Positions 1-6,770 of a stretch of 11,034 bases of DNA are shown piece by piece. The notes beneath the pieces were generated by a model. It saw nothing but the letters and a program-made list of their open reading frames with translations, did no database searches and was not told where the DNA came from. This DNA comes from an archaeon (GTDB lineage Archaea > EX4484-52 > B79-G9): the NCBI GenBank assembly GCA_013139905.1, contig WSZW01000067.1, forward strand, positions 1 to 11,034. The letters are read 5' to 3'. Numbering within the stretch: the first letter of the stretch is position 1; every line of letters starts with the position of its first letter. A program made the position numbers and the translations under genes.

Positions 1-58
1 TAAATGTTATATCTGACAGTAATACTGGTGGTATATTTAGCTCAACACCGGGTTTAGG
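1..58 (+). repeat. Direct repeat copy A (57/58 identical to 3641-3698)
   Basis: Bases 1-58 match bases 3641-3698 with a single difference (T at 38, C at 3678). Both copies are read in the same frame and encode the segment ending in the PGLG motif. The match may extend left beyond the window. Similarity stops abruptly at base 59. Confidence 0.9.
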
Positions 59-122
59 TATTGTGCAAATAATATACATATTGTTTTTTAGCATCATATT
101 AATTAATCGTAATATAAAATAA
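1..122 (+). CDS. 3' end of a surface protein with PGLG/TM/basic C-terminal signal (truncated by window edge)
   Basis: Only the last 39 codons are present, open from the window edge to a TAA at 120-122, with the frame starting at base 3. The peptide contains SNTGGIFSSTPGLGI, then a hydrophobic helix of about 16 residues, then a short tail ending NRNIK. This three-part layout (PGLG motif, helix, basic tail) resembles archaeal PGF-CTERM-type sorting signals recognised by archaeosortases; that likeness is inferred. The first 18 complete residues match the large surface protein that ends at 3747, and the DNA is 57/58 identical there, after which the two diverge. The upstream part, probably a large extracellular region, lies outside the window. 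The next gene starts 21 nt after the stop, suggesting a shared transcript. Confidence 0.75.
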   Translation, partial: NVISDSNTGGIFSSTPGLGIVQIIYILFFSIILINRNIK

Positions 123-143
123 AAATATACGGTGAAATATTTA

Positions 144-1703
144 ATGAAAAAAATAATACTACTCATAATTACAATCATCTGTTTTTTTAACATAACTGTA
201 ACAACCCATGCAATTATACCTTCAATAATTACAAACAACACAAATAATGATATGACACCTTCGGCAATAATTGATTCAGAAGGCACGATTTATGCAGTAT
301 ATGCATCAGATAGAGAAGGAAATTACGATATATTCTATCAGACATCCAATGATGGTGGGTCTACATGGTCTGCATCTACGAAAATAACAACTTCTGATGC
401 GGACGATTTTTCCCCGATAATTATGCAGGTTTTCTCCGGAAAATACTTTATTATTTATGTATCAGATTCAACAGGCAACAAAGAAGTCTGGTCTGTAACA
501 TCTAATGACGGCAGCAGTTGGTCTGCACCAATAAACATAACAAATAGTTTTGAAAACAAGATGAAACCATCAATAATCCAGGACATTTCAGGAAAATTTT
601 GGATTTCATGGACTGTCTCAGTATTTGGAGTCGGTGAGGGACAGGTTGATAAGATGCAGTATATGACTTCTATTGATGGCGCAACATGGAGTGACATATC
701 TGATTTTTCAATTAACGCTTTAAAAATAACAAATGCAAGGCTTTCAGAATATTCTGGAACATATGGCATAGTATATGAAAGCAATGGTGCCATATATTAT
801 TCATCATCCAGTAACGGAGAAACATGGTCTGCTTCTTTTCTTATAAGTCTAGGAACAGATAACTCAGAACCAATGCACATTAAGGATTCTACAGGAAAGC
901 ATCATATTATATGGACATCCACGCAGAATGGAAACAATGATATATATCACAGCAGTTCAGACACAGGAACCAGCTGGTCTGCGCCATCCGCCATTACAAT
1001 TCATGCGGCTTCTGATGCTTCAGGATATATTTTACAGGACACAAACGATTATTTTTGGTTTTTATTCCGGTCAGACAGAGTTACAGAAAATAGAGATATA
1101 TGGTTTATGAAAGACACAACCATTCCTGTTGAAACAGAGCCACCTATAGACACGTGTGGTGATTCTGTTTGCTCTATTGGAGAATCGTGCGAATCGTGTC
1201 CTTCTGATTGTGCATGTACACCACCAGAACCGCCAAATCTATGCAATGGTGTTGTATGTCCAGAAAAATGCGAAGGTACAACAAAATATAAAAACGGCTA
1301 TTGTGTGGGTGATGGAGATTGCGCCTATGCCGTCATTGTTGAGAAATCAGAAGTGTGTGGCTATATTGATACTTCGGAACCAATACCAGAAATTGAGGAA
1401 AATCAAACAATAGATGAATTTGAAGATGAAGATATTGGAGAAATGCTGGATGCGATGGAGGATACTGATTCGAAAAATGCAGTATCCAATACTGCGGTAG
1501 ATGAAATAAAGGACACACAAACAAAAAAACAAGAAATCGCATCAGATGCAATGGATGATACTAAAGAAACAGAAGAAGGCAAAGATAATACAGGATTAAT
1601 TATTATTTCATTTGTTCTTTTGTTTTTTATTATAGGTATTTGGTTATACACGCGTTCTAAAAACAAAACTCAAGAACTTCCGGTGGATGAGTATTATGAA
1701 TAG
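144..1703 (+). CDS. Secreted, membrane-anchored Asp-box (BNR) beta-propeller protein with Cys-rich stalk
   Basis: The protein has 519 residues from ATG 144. An in-frame GTG at 132 exists, but it lies inside a GGTGA ribosome binding site (131-135) spaced 8 nt from ATG 144, so 144 is preferred. Residues 1-24 form a signal peptide (Lys-rich start, long hydrophobic core, THA). Five Asp-box motifs (S-x-D-x-G-x-x-W or one residue shorter) occur near residues 68-75, 120-126, 176-182, 222-228 and 271-278. They are spaced 46-56 residues apart, with a degenerate sixth blade ending RDIWFMKD. This predicts a six-bladed sialidase-like propeller; I see no FRIP motif, so binding is more likely than sialidase activity. 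Cys-rich segments follow at about 338-358 (CGDSVCSIGESC type) and 367-405, then an acidic linker, a TM helix at about 484-503 and a basic cytoplasmic tail. Its 3' end overlaps the next gene, so the two are probably translationally coupled. The ligand is unknown. Confidence 0.85.
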   Translation: MKKIILLIITIICFFNITVTTHAIIPSIITNNTNNDMTPSAIIDSEGTIYAVYASDREGNYDIFYQTSNDGGSTWSASTKITTSDADDFSPIIMQVFSGKYFIIYVSDSTGNKEVWSVTSNDGSSWSAPINITNSFENKMKPSIIQDISGKFWISWTVSVFGVGEGQVDKMQYMTSIDGATWSDISDFSINALKITNARLSEYSGTYGIVYESNGAIYYSSSSNGETWSASFLISLGTDNSEPMHIKDSTGKHHIIWTSTQNGNNDIYHSSSDTGTSWSAPSAITIHAASDASGYILQDTNDYFWFLFRSDRVTENRDIWFMKDTTIPVETEPPIDTCGDSVCSIGESCESCPSDCACTPPEPPNLCNGVVCPEKCEGTTKYKNGYCVGDGDCAYAVIVEKSEVCGYIDTSEPIPEIEENQTIDEFEDEDIGEMLDAMEDTDSKNAVSNTAVDEIKDTQTKKQEIASDAMDDTKETEEGKDNTGLIIISFVLLFFIIGIWLYTRSKNKTQELPVDEYYE

Positions 1704-3747
1704 ACGACAATTATCATTAATCAGTTTTGTAATTTTGTTCTTTTTTATAGGAGTATACACATATGCTTGGGATGTATCGGTAAGGTTTGATGCTGCCAAT
1801 CAAGGCCCTATCCGCCCATTCACAAGTGCCGGTGGTAGTATTGGTACAACATATTATGAGGATTTTGGTGTAACAGATACCTTCGGTCCTGATGATTATA
1901 CTAATGATGGACGCTATGTAAATCGTTGTTCCACGGGATGTGGTACGAACTGTTATTGGGCAAATCTTTGCCGAAGCAGTCAAAGTGCGACATGCAATGC
2001 AGTGTCATGTGCCGATAATCCTTATGATTCTTGTGTTTGTTTCGATACGGGTAATTGTTATCGTAATAATGGTTGGTTTACTTTGAGAACAAATATAACC
2101 AATGACATTCATAAATATGAAATTCTCGGCACAGCACATGCGGATTGTTATTTTAGCGGTCATGGTTTGACTCAAGGCGTCTCAGTTATAAATCCAGCAG
2201 GCAATTTTGAGATAACCTCGGTTGATTATTGTTCTGCTAATGGAGATAACAAAGGACAAGGTAGTTATTGTACTATAGATATGCCTACAGGCGTTATAAG
2301 CTGGAAAGGCGGTAGCACTTGTGGTGGATGTTGTGCTTGTGAAGATAGCGGTAGTGTTTATATACGAATGACTGTTGAAAGTATAGCAGATACAAATCCA
2401 CCAACACTTAACAATTTTAATGATCCTGGAGAATGGACTAATGATTGTAATATACAGACGGCATGGTCCTGTACGGATTCTAATAGTGGTATGAGTACTA
2501 CAGAACCATATAAATTATATAGATACAATAATGGATTATGGAATGATCTTGGTTGGACTACAAATACAAGCCATAGTTATATGGCGACAGAATTTGATAA
2601 TATTGCTTATGGACTTGAATGTAAAGATATGGAAGGGAATGTAGGTGGTCCGTGGTACACCACACAATATACGCGATGCGATATGACCCAACCAACACCA
2701 ACAATATCCATAAATAATAATCAAATAGTAACAAATATCACGTCCGTAAATTTGATTTTAGGATATACGGATGCAGGTTCTGGCATTTTTGAATGCAGAT
2801 ATAAAAATGAAAGTATGGCTTGGACGAATTGGCAAACTTGTGTACCCAATAAACTTTGGACTACGACGTCAGGAGATGGTATTAAAACCATATATTATGA
2901 ATTAAAAGATAAAGTTGGTAATGTTAATCAAACATCAGACACAATAATATTAGATACCATACCACCAAGTTTAATAGCTCAACCTACTTCTTTTAATATT
3001 ATTTCTCCGCAAAATATAACTTTTAATGCACTTTGTGATGACTTATCTGGTTCTGGTTGTAATACTACACACATAACAATACCGAGTTTATCCAAACAAT
3101 GCAATATTTTAGGTGGAACTGGTTCTTGTGATATAACTACAGAAGAATGTGCTTATGGAACTCACGAATACACAATAAACGCTACAGATTTTGCTAAAAA
3201 TCAAAATATTACAACAGGATTAATAAACATATATCAAGAAGAAGGTTGTGATTGCGTTTTGTCTCAAACCTATTGTGGTACTTCTTGTGTTGAAGGCGTT
3301 TGTTCTTCTTCGGGCAATGAACCATTCGTCTATTTTAATCGTGCAACGACAGCCACAACAGTAAAACTAAGTACTATAGAAACTATATATGTAAATGTTA
3401 AAAATCCTACCTACGCAACAAAATCCGTTTCGTTATATCTTGGTAGTTTTGATAATATTAAAAATTGGGTTTGGTTCGACGGACATAAATATGACAGCGG
3501 TCGACGAAATATTAGCATTCAATTAGGCCCTAAAGAAGAACGTACCATTACCGTAAAAGTTCTTGGCGGTATGCCCGGACAATATAATCTTGCAATTGGA
3601 TCTGATGATAATTCCATAAATAAGTATGACGAAATAACGGTAAATGTTATATCTGACAGTAATACTGGTGGTATATTCAGCTCAACACCGGGTTTAGGCA
3701 TCATTTCGTTATTTATAATTATGTTTTTAGGTGGTATTTTAAGATGA
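1696..3747 (+). CDS. Large Cys-rich, Ig-like surface protein with PGLG-type C-terminal sorting-like signal
   Basis: The protein has 683 residues from ATG 1696. ATG 1687 is also in frame, but GGTGG (1682-1686) sits 9 nt before 1696, the same layout as the next gene. The start MNRRQLSLISFV and hydrophobic core through VYTYA form a signal peptide. The first ~200 residues are unusually rich in Cys (many CxxC-like pairs) and unrecognised. About residues 225-315, 325-415 and 415-505 look like Ig/fibronectin-like repeats (for example the strand ending KTIYYELKDKVGNVNQT and the DTIPPSL junctions). A short Cys cluster (GCDCVLSQTYCGTSCVEGVC) precedes a C-terminal beta domain of about 110 residues. The chain ends SSTPGLG (PGLG at 665-668), a hydrophobic helix and a final Arg, resembling a PGF-CTERM anchor signal. 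Its stop overlaps the next start (ATGA). It probably forms part of the cell surface; its partner or ligand is unknown. Confidence 0.85.
   Translation: MNRRQLSLISFVILFFFIGVYTYAWDVSVRFDAANQGPIRPFTSAGGSIGTTYYEDFGVTDTFGPDDYTNDGRYVNRCSTGCGTNCYWANLCRSSQSATCNAVSCADNPYDSCVCFDTGNCYRNNGWFTLRTNITNDIHKYEILGTAHADCYFSGHGLTQGVSVINPAGNFEITSVDYCSANGDNKGQGSYCTIDMPTGVISWKGGSTCGGCCACEDSGSVYIRMTVESIADTNPPTLNNFNDPGEWTNDCNIQTAWSCTDSNSGMSTTEPYKLYRYNNGLWNDLGWTTNTSHSYMATEFDNIAYGLECKDMEGNVGGPWYTTQYTRCDMTQPTPTISINNNQIVTNITSVNLILGYTDAGSGIFECRYKNESMAWTNWQTCVPNKLWTTTSGDGIKTIYYELKDKVGNVNQTSDTIILDTIPPSLIAQPTSFNIISPQNITFNALCDDLSGSGCNTTHITIPSLSKQCNILGGTGSCDITTEECAYGTHEYTINATDFAKNQNITTGLINIYQEEGCDCVLSQTYCGTSCVEGVCSSSGNEPFVYFNRATTATTVKLSTIETIYVNVKNPTYATKSVSLYLGSFDNIKNWVWFDGHKYDSGRRNISIQLGPKEERTITVKVLGGMPGQYNLAIGSDDNSINKYDEITVNVISDSNTGGIFSSTPGLGIISLFIIMFLGGILR
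3641..3698 (+). repeat. Direct repeat copy B (57/58 identical to 1-58)
   Basis: This is the second copy of the direct repeat, inside the 3' end of the large surface protein. It encodes NVISDSNTGGIFSSTPGLG. Homologous recombination between the copies would delete or amplify a ~3.64 kb unit carrying the propeller gene and most of the large protein gene; that consequence is inferred. Confidence 0.9.
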
Positions 3748-4370
3748 AAATAGAAGTAAATATTAAAAATAATCATGTACGTGCAATTATCTTTACTTTA
3801 GTTTTAATTTTCAGCATATCTTTTGTTTTTGCACCAGCACCAACAGGGCAATATCATACGTCGGATGAATTATACATAACAAAAAACATAAGTATGAATA
3901 ATTATAATCTTACCGATGTTGGTGCAATCAAATTTCCAGATGGAAGCGTACAAACTAGTGCAGCAAGTACTGGGGGCTCTGAGAGCAATTGTATTGATTT
4001 ATCAATGTCTATGGGTTCTGTTGGAGATACAATCTGTTCTGATTATTACATGACATGTAACACTATTTTTTCATCTTTAGACCCTATAACTATTTCAGAT
4101 TTTGGTTTTTCTCAAATAATTTCAAATAATTTGCCCTCAAGTGCAAGTGGATATGCATGTGCTTTTTGCACGAGTTATTCTTGCCCGTCTGGATATGCTA
4201 GAACTGATTGCTATCAATACGGGTATCAATATTATGGATCCTATGGTTGTTGTGAATCATGTTCTGTTATGAAAGCCACATGCGTTGCCAGTGGTTCGCG
4301 TCCACCGCCACCAACCTATACCTGTTCAGACACCACATATACAGAAGCAGTTGTAAAATGCTGTAGTTAA
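3744..4370 (+). CDS. Small secreted Cys-rich protein with tail-fibre-like stalk motif
   Basis: The protein has 208 residues. Its ATG overlaps the upstream TGA (ATGA), with AGGTGG at 3729-3734 spaced 9 nt, so it is probably translated by coupling. Residues 14-30 form the hydrophobic core of a signal peptide, likely cut after FVFA before PAPTG. Residues 50-73 (from SMNNYNLTDVGAIKF through DGSVQTSA) resemble the short beta-prism/stalk repeat found in phage tail fibres and trimeric surface stalks; this is recognised by pattern only. The remaining ~125 residues hold 14 Cys, including CC pairs near 170 and 206, and are rich in Tyr, Ser and Gly, implying a small disulfide-stabilised extracellular domain. 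No C-terminal membrane helix is present, so it is either released or held by a partner such as the anchored proteins encoded just upstream. Function unknown. Confidence 0.8.
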   Translation: MKIEVNIKNNHVRAIIFTLVLIFSISFVFAPAPTGQYHTSDELYITKNISMNNYNLTDVGAIKFPDGSVQTSAASTGGSESNCIDLSMSMGSVGDTICSDYYMTCNTIFSSLDPITISDFGFSQIISNNLPSSASGYACAFCTSYSCPSGYARTDCYQYGYQYYGSYGCCESCSVMKATCVASGSRPPPPTYTCSDTTYTEAVVKCCS

Positions 4371-4390
4371 TCAATGATTCTACACATAAA

Positions 4391-4397
4391 TTTATAA
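4391..4397 (+). promoter_or_regulatory. TATA box of the winged-helix regulator gene
   Basis: TTTATAA is centred about 27 nt before ATG 4421, within an A/T tract (acataaatttataacc). At normal archaeal spacing transcription would begin at or within a few bases of the ATG, giving a leaderless mRNA. No ribosome binding site lies between the TATA box and the ATG. Confidence 0.65.
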
Positions 4398-4420
4398 CCA
4401 TTCACCGCGAACAGACAATC

Positions 4421-4708
4421 ATGATTTCGACAAATGATGTTAAGGTTTTAGTTATTCTTCTTAAAGAGATTTCGATTTTTAGCCGCATTAAAGAATATGC
4501 TAAAATTGAATCGACTCAACTTTCAAGATCACTAAAAAAACTATCATCTTTAGGTGCAATTGATAAAATCGACCGAAAAAAGCATGTTTCTTATTCCATA
4601 ACTACTGAAGGTAAAACACTTCTAAAAAATACACTTGACGAAAAATACAAAGAACATATTGAGAAAGCAAAATATTATGACTTGTTGATGACTAAAATTA
4701 ATGTTTGA
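4421..4708 (+). CDS. Winged helix-turn-helix transcriptional regulator (MarR/ArsR-like)
   Basis: The protein has 95 residues, about the size of a single winged-helix DNA-binding domain. The HTH lies at about residues 14-48, with the recognition helix in ESTQLSRSLKKLSSLGAI. A wing with RKKHVSYSITTEGKTLL follows at about 52-70, then a charged C-terminal helix that may dimerise. No ligand or metal site is recognisable. The gene has its own TATA box and looks leaderless. It lies 50 nt downstream of the secreted-protein cluster on the same strand and converges with the phospholipid synthase gene (stop at 4728). It may control the neighbouring surface genes or itself; this rests on position only. 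Confidence 0.8.
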   Translation: MISTNDVKVLVILLKEISIFSRIKEYAKIESTQLSRSLKKLSSLGAIDKIDRKKHVSYSITTEGKTLLKNTLDEKYKEHIEKAKYYDLLMTKINV

Positions 4709-4738
4709 TTTTATTTTATTTAACTATTTATTTCTTAA
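4709..4738 (+). terminator. T-rich archaeal terminator after the regulator gene
   Basis: Immediately after the TGA the coding strand reads as repeated T-runs (ttttattttattt, then tatttatttctt), the usual form of factor-independent archaeal termination. It lies between converging genes and overlaps the 3' end of the opposite gene by about 10 nt. Confidence 0.4.
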
Positions 4739-5378
4739 TAGAAAACATTCCAAGTATTGCATAATACATAAATGGCGCCATTATAAAATATAATGGATTT
4801 ATTAAAAATAAGACTAATGCAAATATTAGACCTAATACAACAAACAAACGTATGTTTTTTGAATCAAGATTATTGATTATTGGATATGGTATTTTTGAAA
4901 CCATCAATAATGCCACGATTACAAATATTGATGTTATTTGCATTGTTGAAAATACATTTTCAGTAAGTACAAAAGATGAAACAATTGCCGCCATTGCAGG
5001 TATTGGAAGTCCGGTGAATGTTTTTTGTTTTTTTACTACATTAAATCTTGCAAGACGATAAACGCCACAGATAACAATTAAAATGGCCACAAATGCGCCA
5101 ATCGTGCTTTGATTAAACAAAGACACATACAATAAAATAGAACTTGCAATTCCAAAGGAAATTATGTCTGATAGAGAGTCTAATTCTGCGCCAAGATCAC
5201 TTGTAATTTTAAGCTTTCTTGCCACTTCACCATCTAATATATCGAATATTATGGCTACAAAAATCATTAATGCGGCCCATGTATAATTCCCAGAAATTGT
5301 TAAAAATACAGAGATTAAACCAATAACTGCATTGCTTAGTGTTAGGATGTTAGCAATATTATTTTTTAATCCCTGCAT
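4728..5378 (-). CDS. pssA: CDP-alcohol phosphatidyltransferase, probably archaetidylserine synthase
   Basis: The protein has 216 residues and is a multi-pass membrane enzyme. It carries the full CDP-alcohol phosphotransferase signature D-x2-D-G-x2-A-R-x8-G-x3-D-x3-D: Asp46, Asp49, Gly50, Ala53, Arg54, Gly63, Asp67 and Asp71, the divalent-metal and CDP-lipid site. The following SDIISFGIASS and the size match the phosphatidylserine-synthase branch, which in archaea joins CDP-archaeol and serine to form archaetidylserine. Archaetidylinositol-phosphate or glycerol-phosphate transfer cannot be excluded. Several hydrophobic helices follow across residues 75-210. The start is 12 nt after the ndk stop with only a weak GGCGA site, so it appears to be the distal gene of the ribosomal-protein operon. 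Confidence 0.85.
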   Translation of the reverse strand: MQGLKNNIANILTLSNAVIGLISVFLTISGNYTWAALMIFVAIIFDILDGEVARKLKITSDLGAELDSLSDIISFGIASSILLYVSLFNQSTIGAFVAILIVICGVYRLARFNVVKKQKTFTGLPIPAMAAIVSSFVLTENVFSTMQITSIFVIVALLMVSKIPYPIINNLDSKNIRLFVVLGLIFALVLFLINPLYFIMAPFMYYAILGMFSIKK

Positions 5379-5390
5379 AATTTTTCGCCA

Positions 5391-5852
5391 TTATTCGTAA
5401 ACCCAATAATCTACATCTTTTTTCCAATCAATTATTTGGTTCGTTTCGAAAAATAGACCTATTTCTTTTTCAGCACTTGTCGTAGAATCTGATGCGTGGA
5501 TTAGGTTTCGACCCATATGCATACCAAAATCATGTCTTATTGTTCCTGGTGCTGCGTCTTGTGGGTTTGTAGCGCCAACCATTTTTCTAATTACTGAAAT
5601 TGCATTATTTCCTTCTACAACAATTGCAACTATTGGTGCTGCTGTTATAAATTCAATAAGTCCGCCAAAAAATGGTTTTTCTTTGTGTTCGCCATAATGG
5701 TTTTCAGCCATATCTTTTGTAACTTGAAGCATTCGAAGTGCGATTACTTTTAATCCTTTGTGTTCAAATCTTGATAGAATGTCGCCTACAAGTCCTCTCT
5801 GTACGCCGTCAGGTTTTATGAGAATTAGTGTTTTTTCGTGTTCTTTGCTCAT
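5391..5852 (-). CDS. ndk: Nucleoside diphosphate kinase
   Basis: The protein has 153 residues, full length for the family. It transfers the gamma-phosphate of ATP to NDPs through a phosphohistidine. It shows Lys13 in LIKPDGVQR, ATNPQDAAPGTIRHDFG at about 94-110, and the active-site NLIHASDS with catalytic His119. The start follows the L24e stop by 4 nt, and its GTGAT ribosome binding site overlaps that stop codon, so translation is coupled. The order L7Ae-S28e-L24e-ndk is a classic archaeal operon. Confidence 0.97.
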   Translation of the reverse strand: MSKEHEKTLILIKPDGVQRGLVGDILSRFEHKGLKVIALRMLQVTKDMAENHYGEHKEKPFFGGLIEFITAAPIVAIVVEGNNAISVIRKMVGATNPQDAAPGTIRHDFGMHMGRNLIHASDSTTSAEKEIGLFFETNQIIDWKKDVDYWVYE

Positions 5853-5856
5853 AAAA

Positions 5857-6075
5857 TCACTTCTTTGTATCCTTTTTAGTTGTTTTTTGCTCTAGTTCTA
5901 ATCTTGTTTTTTTCAAATCCTTGTAAAGACCAGTCCATTGAGTTTTTCTAGGATTTCTTATTTTCATGTTACGCTCGCATTTAGAACTGCAGTAGCGTTT
6001 TGTGGAACCGTCGGTTTGCACTACAGTCATTCCGTTATCTAAACCAATTTCAGATTGACAAAAATCACATTTCAT
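5857..6075 (-). CDS. rpl24e: Large-subunit ribosomal protein eL24 (L24e)
   Basis: The protein has 72 residues, archaeal size. A zinc site is formed by Cys3, Cys6, Cys29 and Cys33 (CxxC and CSSKC), followed by the family segment RNMKIRNPRKTQWTG and a Lys-rich helix for rRNA contact. A perfect GGTGAT ribosome binding site sits 5 nt before the ATG and abuts the S28e stop. It is the third gene of the operon. Confidence 0.96.
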   Translation of the reverse strand: MKCDFCQSEIGLDNGMTVVQTDGSTKRYCSSKCERNMKIRNPRKTQWTGLYKDLKKTRLELEQKTTKKDTKK

Positions 6076-6086
6076 ATTTAATCACC

Positions 6087-6281
6087 TTAATTGATTGCGC
6101 CTGCAGTTTCCATGTCTGCTTTATGTATCATAAGAATATCGCCTAATTTTACAGGACCCATAACGTTTCTAACAATTACTTTGTCTCTGTTAAAATCATC
6201 GATTATCTTGCATCTTACTCGCGAAACGCCTTTTGCGCCCGTTTTCCCCATAAGTGCTATAACTTTTGCTGGTATTGGCAT
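6087..6281 (-). CDS. rps28e: Small-subunit ribosomal protein eS28 (S28e)
   Basis: The protein has 64 residues from ATG 6281. A longer reading from GTG 6290 would begin inside the GTGAT ribosome binding site that directly follows the L7Ae stop, so 6281 is preferred. Family segments seen are AKVIALMGKTGAKG, SRVRCKI and IVRNVMGPVKLGDIL, the OB-fold core that contacts mRNA near the exit channel. The C-terminus reads HKADMETAGAIN instead of the usual acidic/basic RETEREAR-type tail. Spacing to its neighbours is under 12 nt. Confidence 0.93.
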   Translation of the reverse strand: MPIPAKVIALMGKTGAKGVSRVRCKIIDDFNRDKVIVRNVMGPVKLGDILMIHKADMETAGAIN

Positions 6282-6290
6282 AATAATCAC

Positions 6291-6653
6291 TTACTTTGAA
6301 AGCTCTTTTATTTTTTTAACTATGTCTTCGATTTGTTTTTTGCCTTTTCCTTCATCTACAACTGCGATTGCTGCTGTTGATACTTCAAGACCGACTGCTG
6401 CACCTAGTTCTTGTCTGCTTGGAACAGATATTACTGGTACTTTTTTCTCGTTGCATAATACTGGCATGTGCATTACAACTTCAATCGGACTTACGTCTTC
6501 TGCAATAACTACTAGTTTTGCTAAGCCACGCTCAATTGCTTTTGTTGCTTCGTTTGTGCCTTTTCTTACATTTCCTGCAGAGGTTATTGCTTCTAGTGCA
6601 TTATATGTTTGTTCTGCTACATCTTTTGGTACTTCAAAATCTATTAAACTCAT
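6291..6653 (-). CDS. rpl7ae: Ribosomal protein L7Ae (eL8), kink-turn binding
   Basis: The protein has 120 residues, full archaeal length. It binds kink-turns in 23S rRNA and, in archaea, in box C/D and H/ACA sRNPs and RNase P. The RNA-contact motif KGTNEATKAIERG (31-43), then AKLVVIAEDVSP and VPSRQELGAAVG are typical. AAGGAG (6663-6668) lies 9 nt upstream of the ATG. It is the first gene of the operon, with a promoter at about 6771-6780 and a structured leader. Confidence 0.97.
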   Translation of the reverse strand: MSLIDFEVPKDVAEQTYNALEAITSAGNVRKGTNEATKAIERGLAKLVVIAEDVSPIEVVMHMPVLCNEKKVPVISVPSRQELGAAVGLEVSTAAIAVVDEGKGKKQIEDIVKKIKELSK

Positions 6654-6677
6654 TTAAATCGTCTCCTTAACGTCATC

Positions 6678-6696
6678 GCCTACTAGTTTAGTAGGC
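6678..6696 (-). promoter_or_regulatory. Perfect hairpin in the L7Ae operon leader
   Basis: On the minus strand GCCTACTA pairs perfectly with TAGTAGGC across a 3-nt AAC loop. The hairpin is flanked by direct copies of CGATGAC (minus strand, 6703-6709 and 6672-6678). It ends 9 nt before the AAGGAG site of the L7Ae gene. Archaeal L7Ae can repress its own mRNA by binding a leader kink-turn; I could not build a canonical kink-turn here, so an autoregulatory role is only a candidate. Confidence 0.5.
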
Positions 6697-6770
6697 TGGT
6701 AAGTCATCGTTGTGATAGTATTAGAATAATTACTAGGTACAACTGAACTGTTAGATTATTAACCAAGAAA

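Noticed and set aside
455..793. 112-codon open frame opposite the propeller gene
   Set aside because: It is an antisense shadow of the Asp-box repeats, whose regular spacing and signal peptide on the + strand are convincing.
1..3747. 58-bp repeat as an insertion-sequence or integration (att) site
   Set aside because: Both copies are in-frame coding sequence for the same protein segment, there are no terminal inverted repeats, and no integrase or transposase is present.
6091..6657. 188-codon open frame on the + strand across L7Ae and S28e
   Set aside because: It lies antisense to two highly conserved ribosomal protein genes and its translation is low-complexity Ser/Thr/Ile with no recognisable domain. 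It is a shadow frame.
6700..6760. Possible box C/D sRNA (GTGATAG and CTGA on the + strand)
   Set aside because: The box C match is poor, no C'/D' pair is visible and the stretch lies in the L7Ae leader/promoter on the opposite strand.
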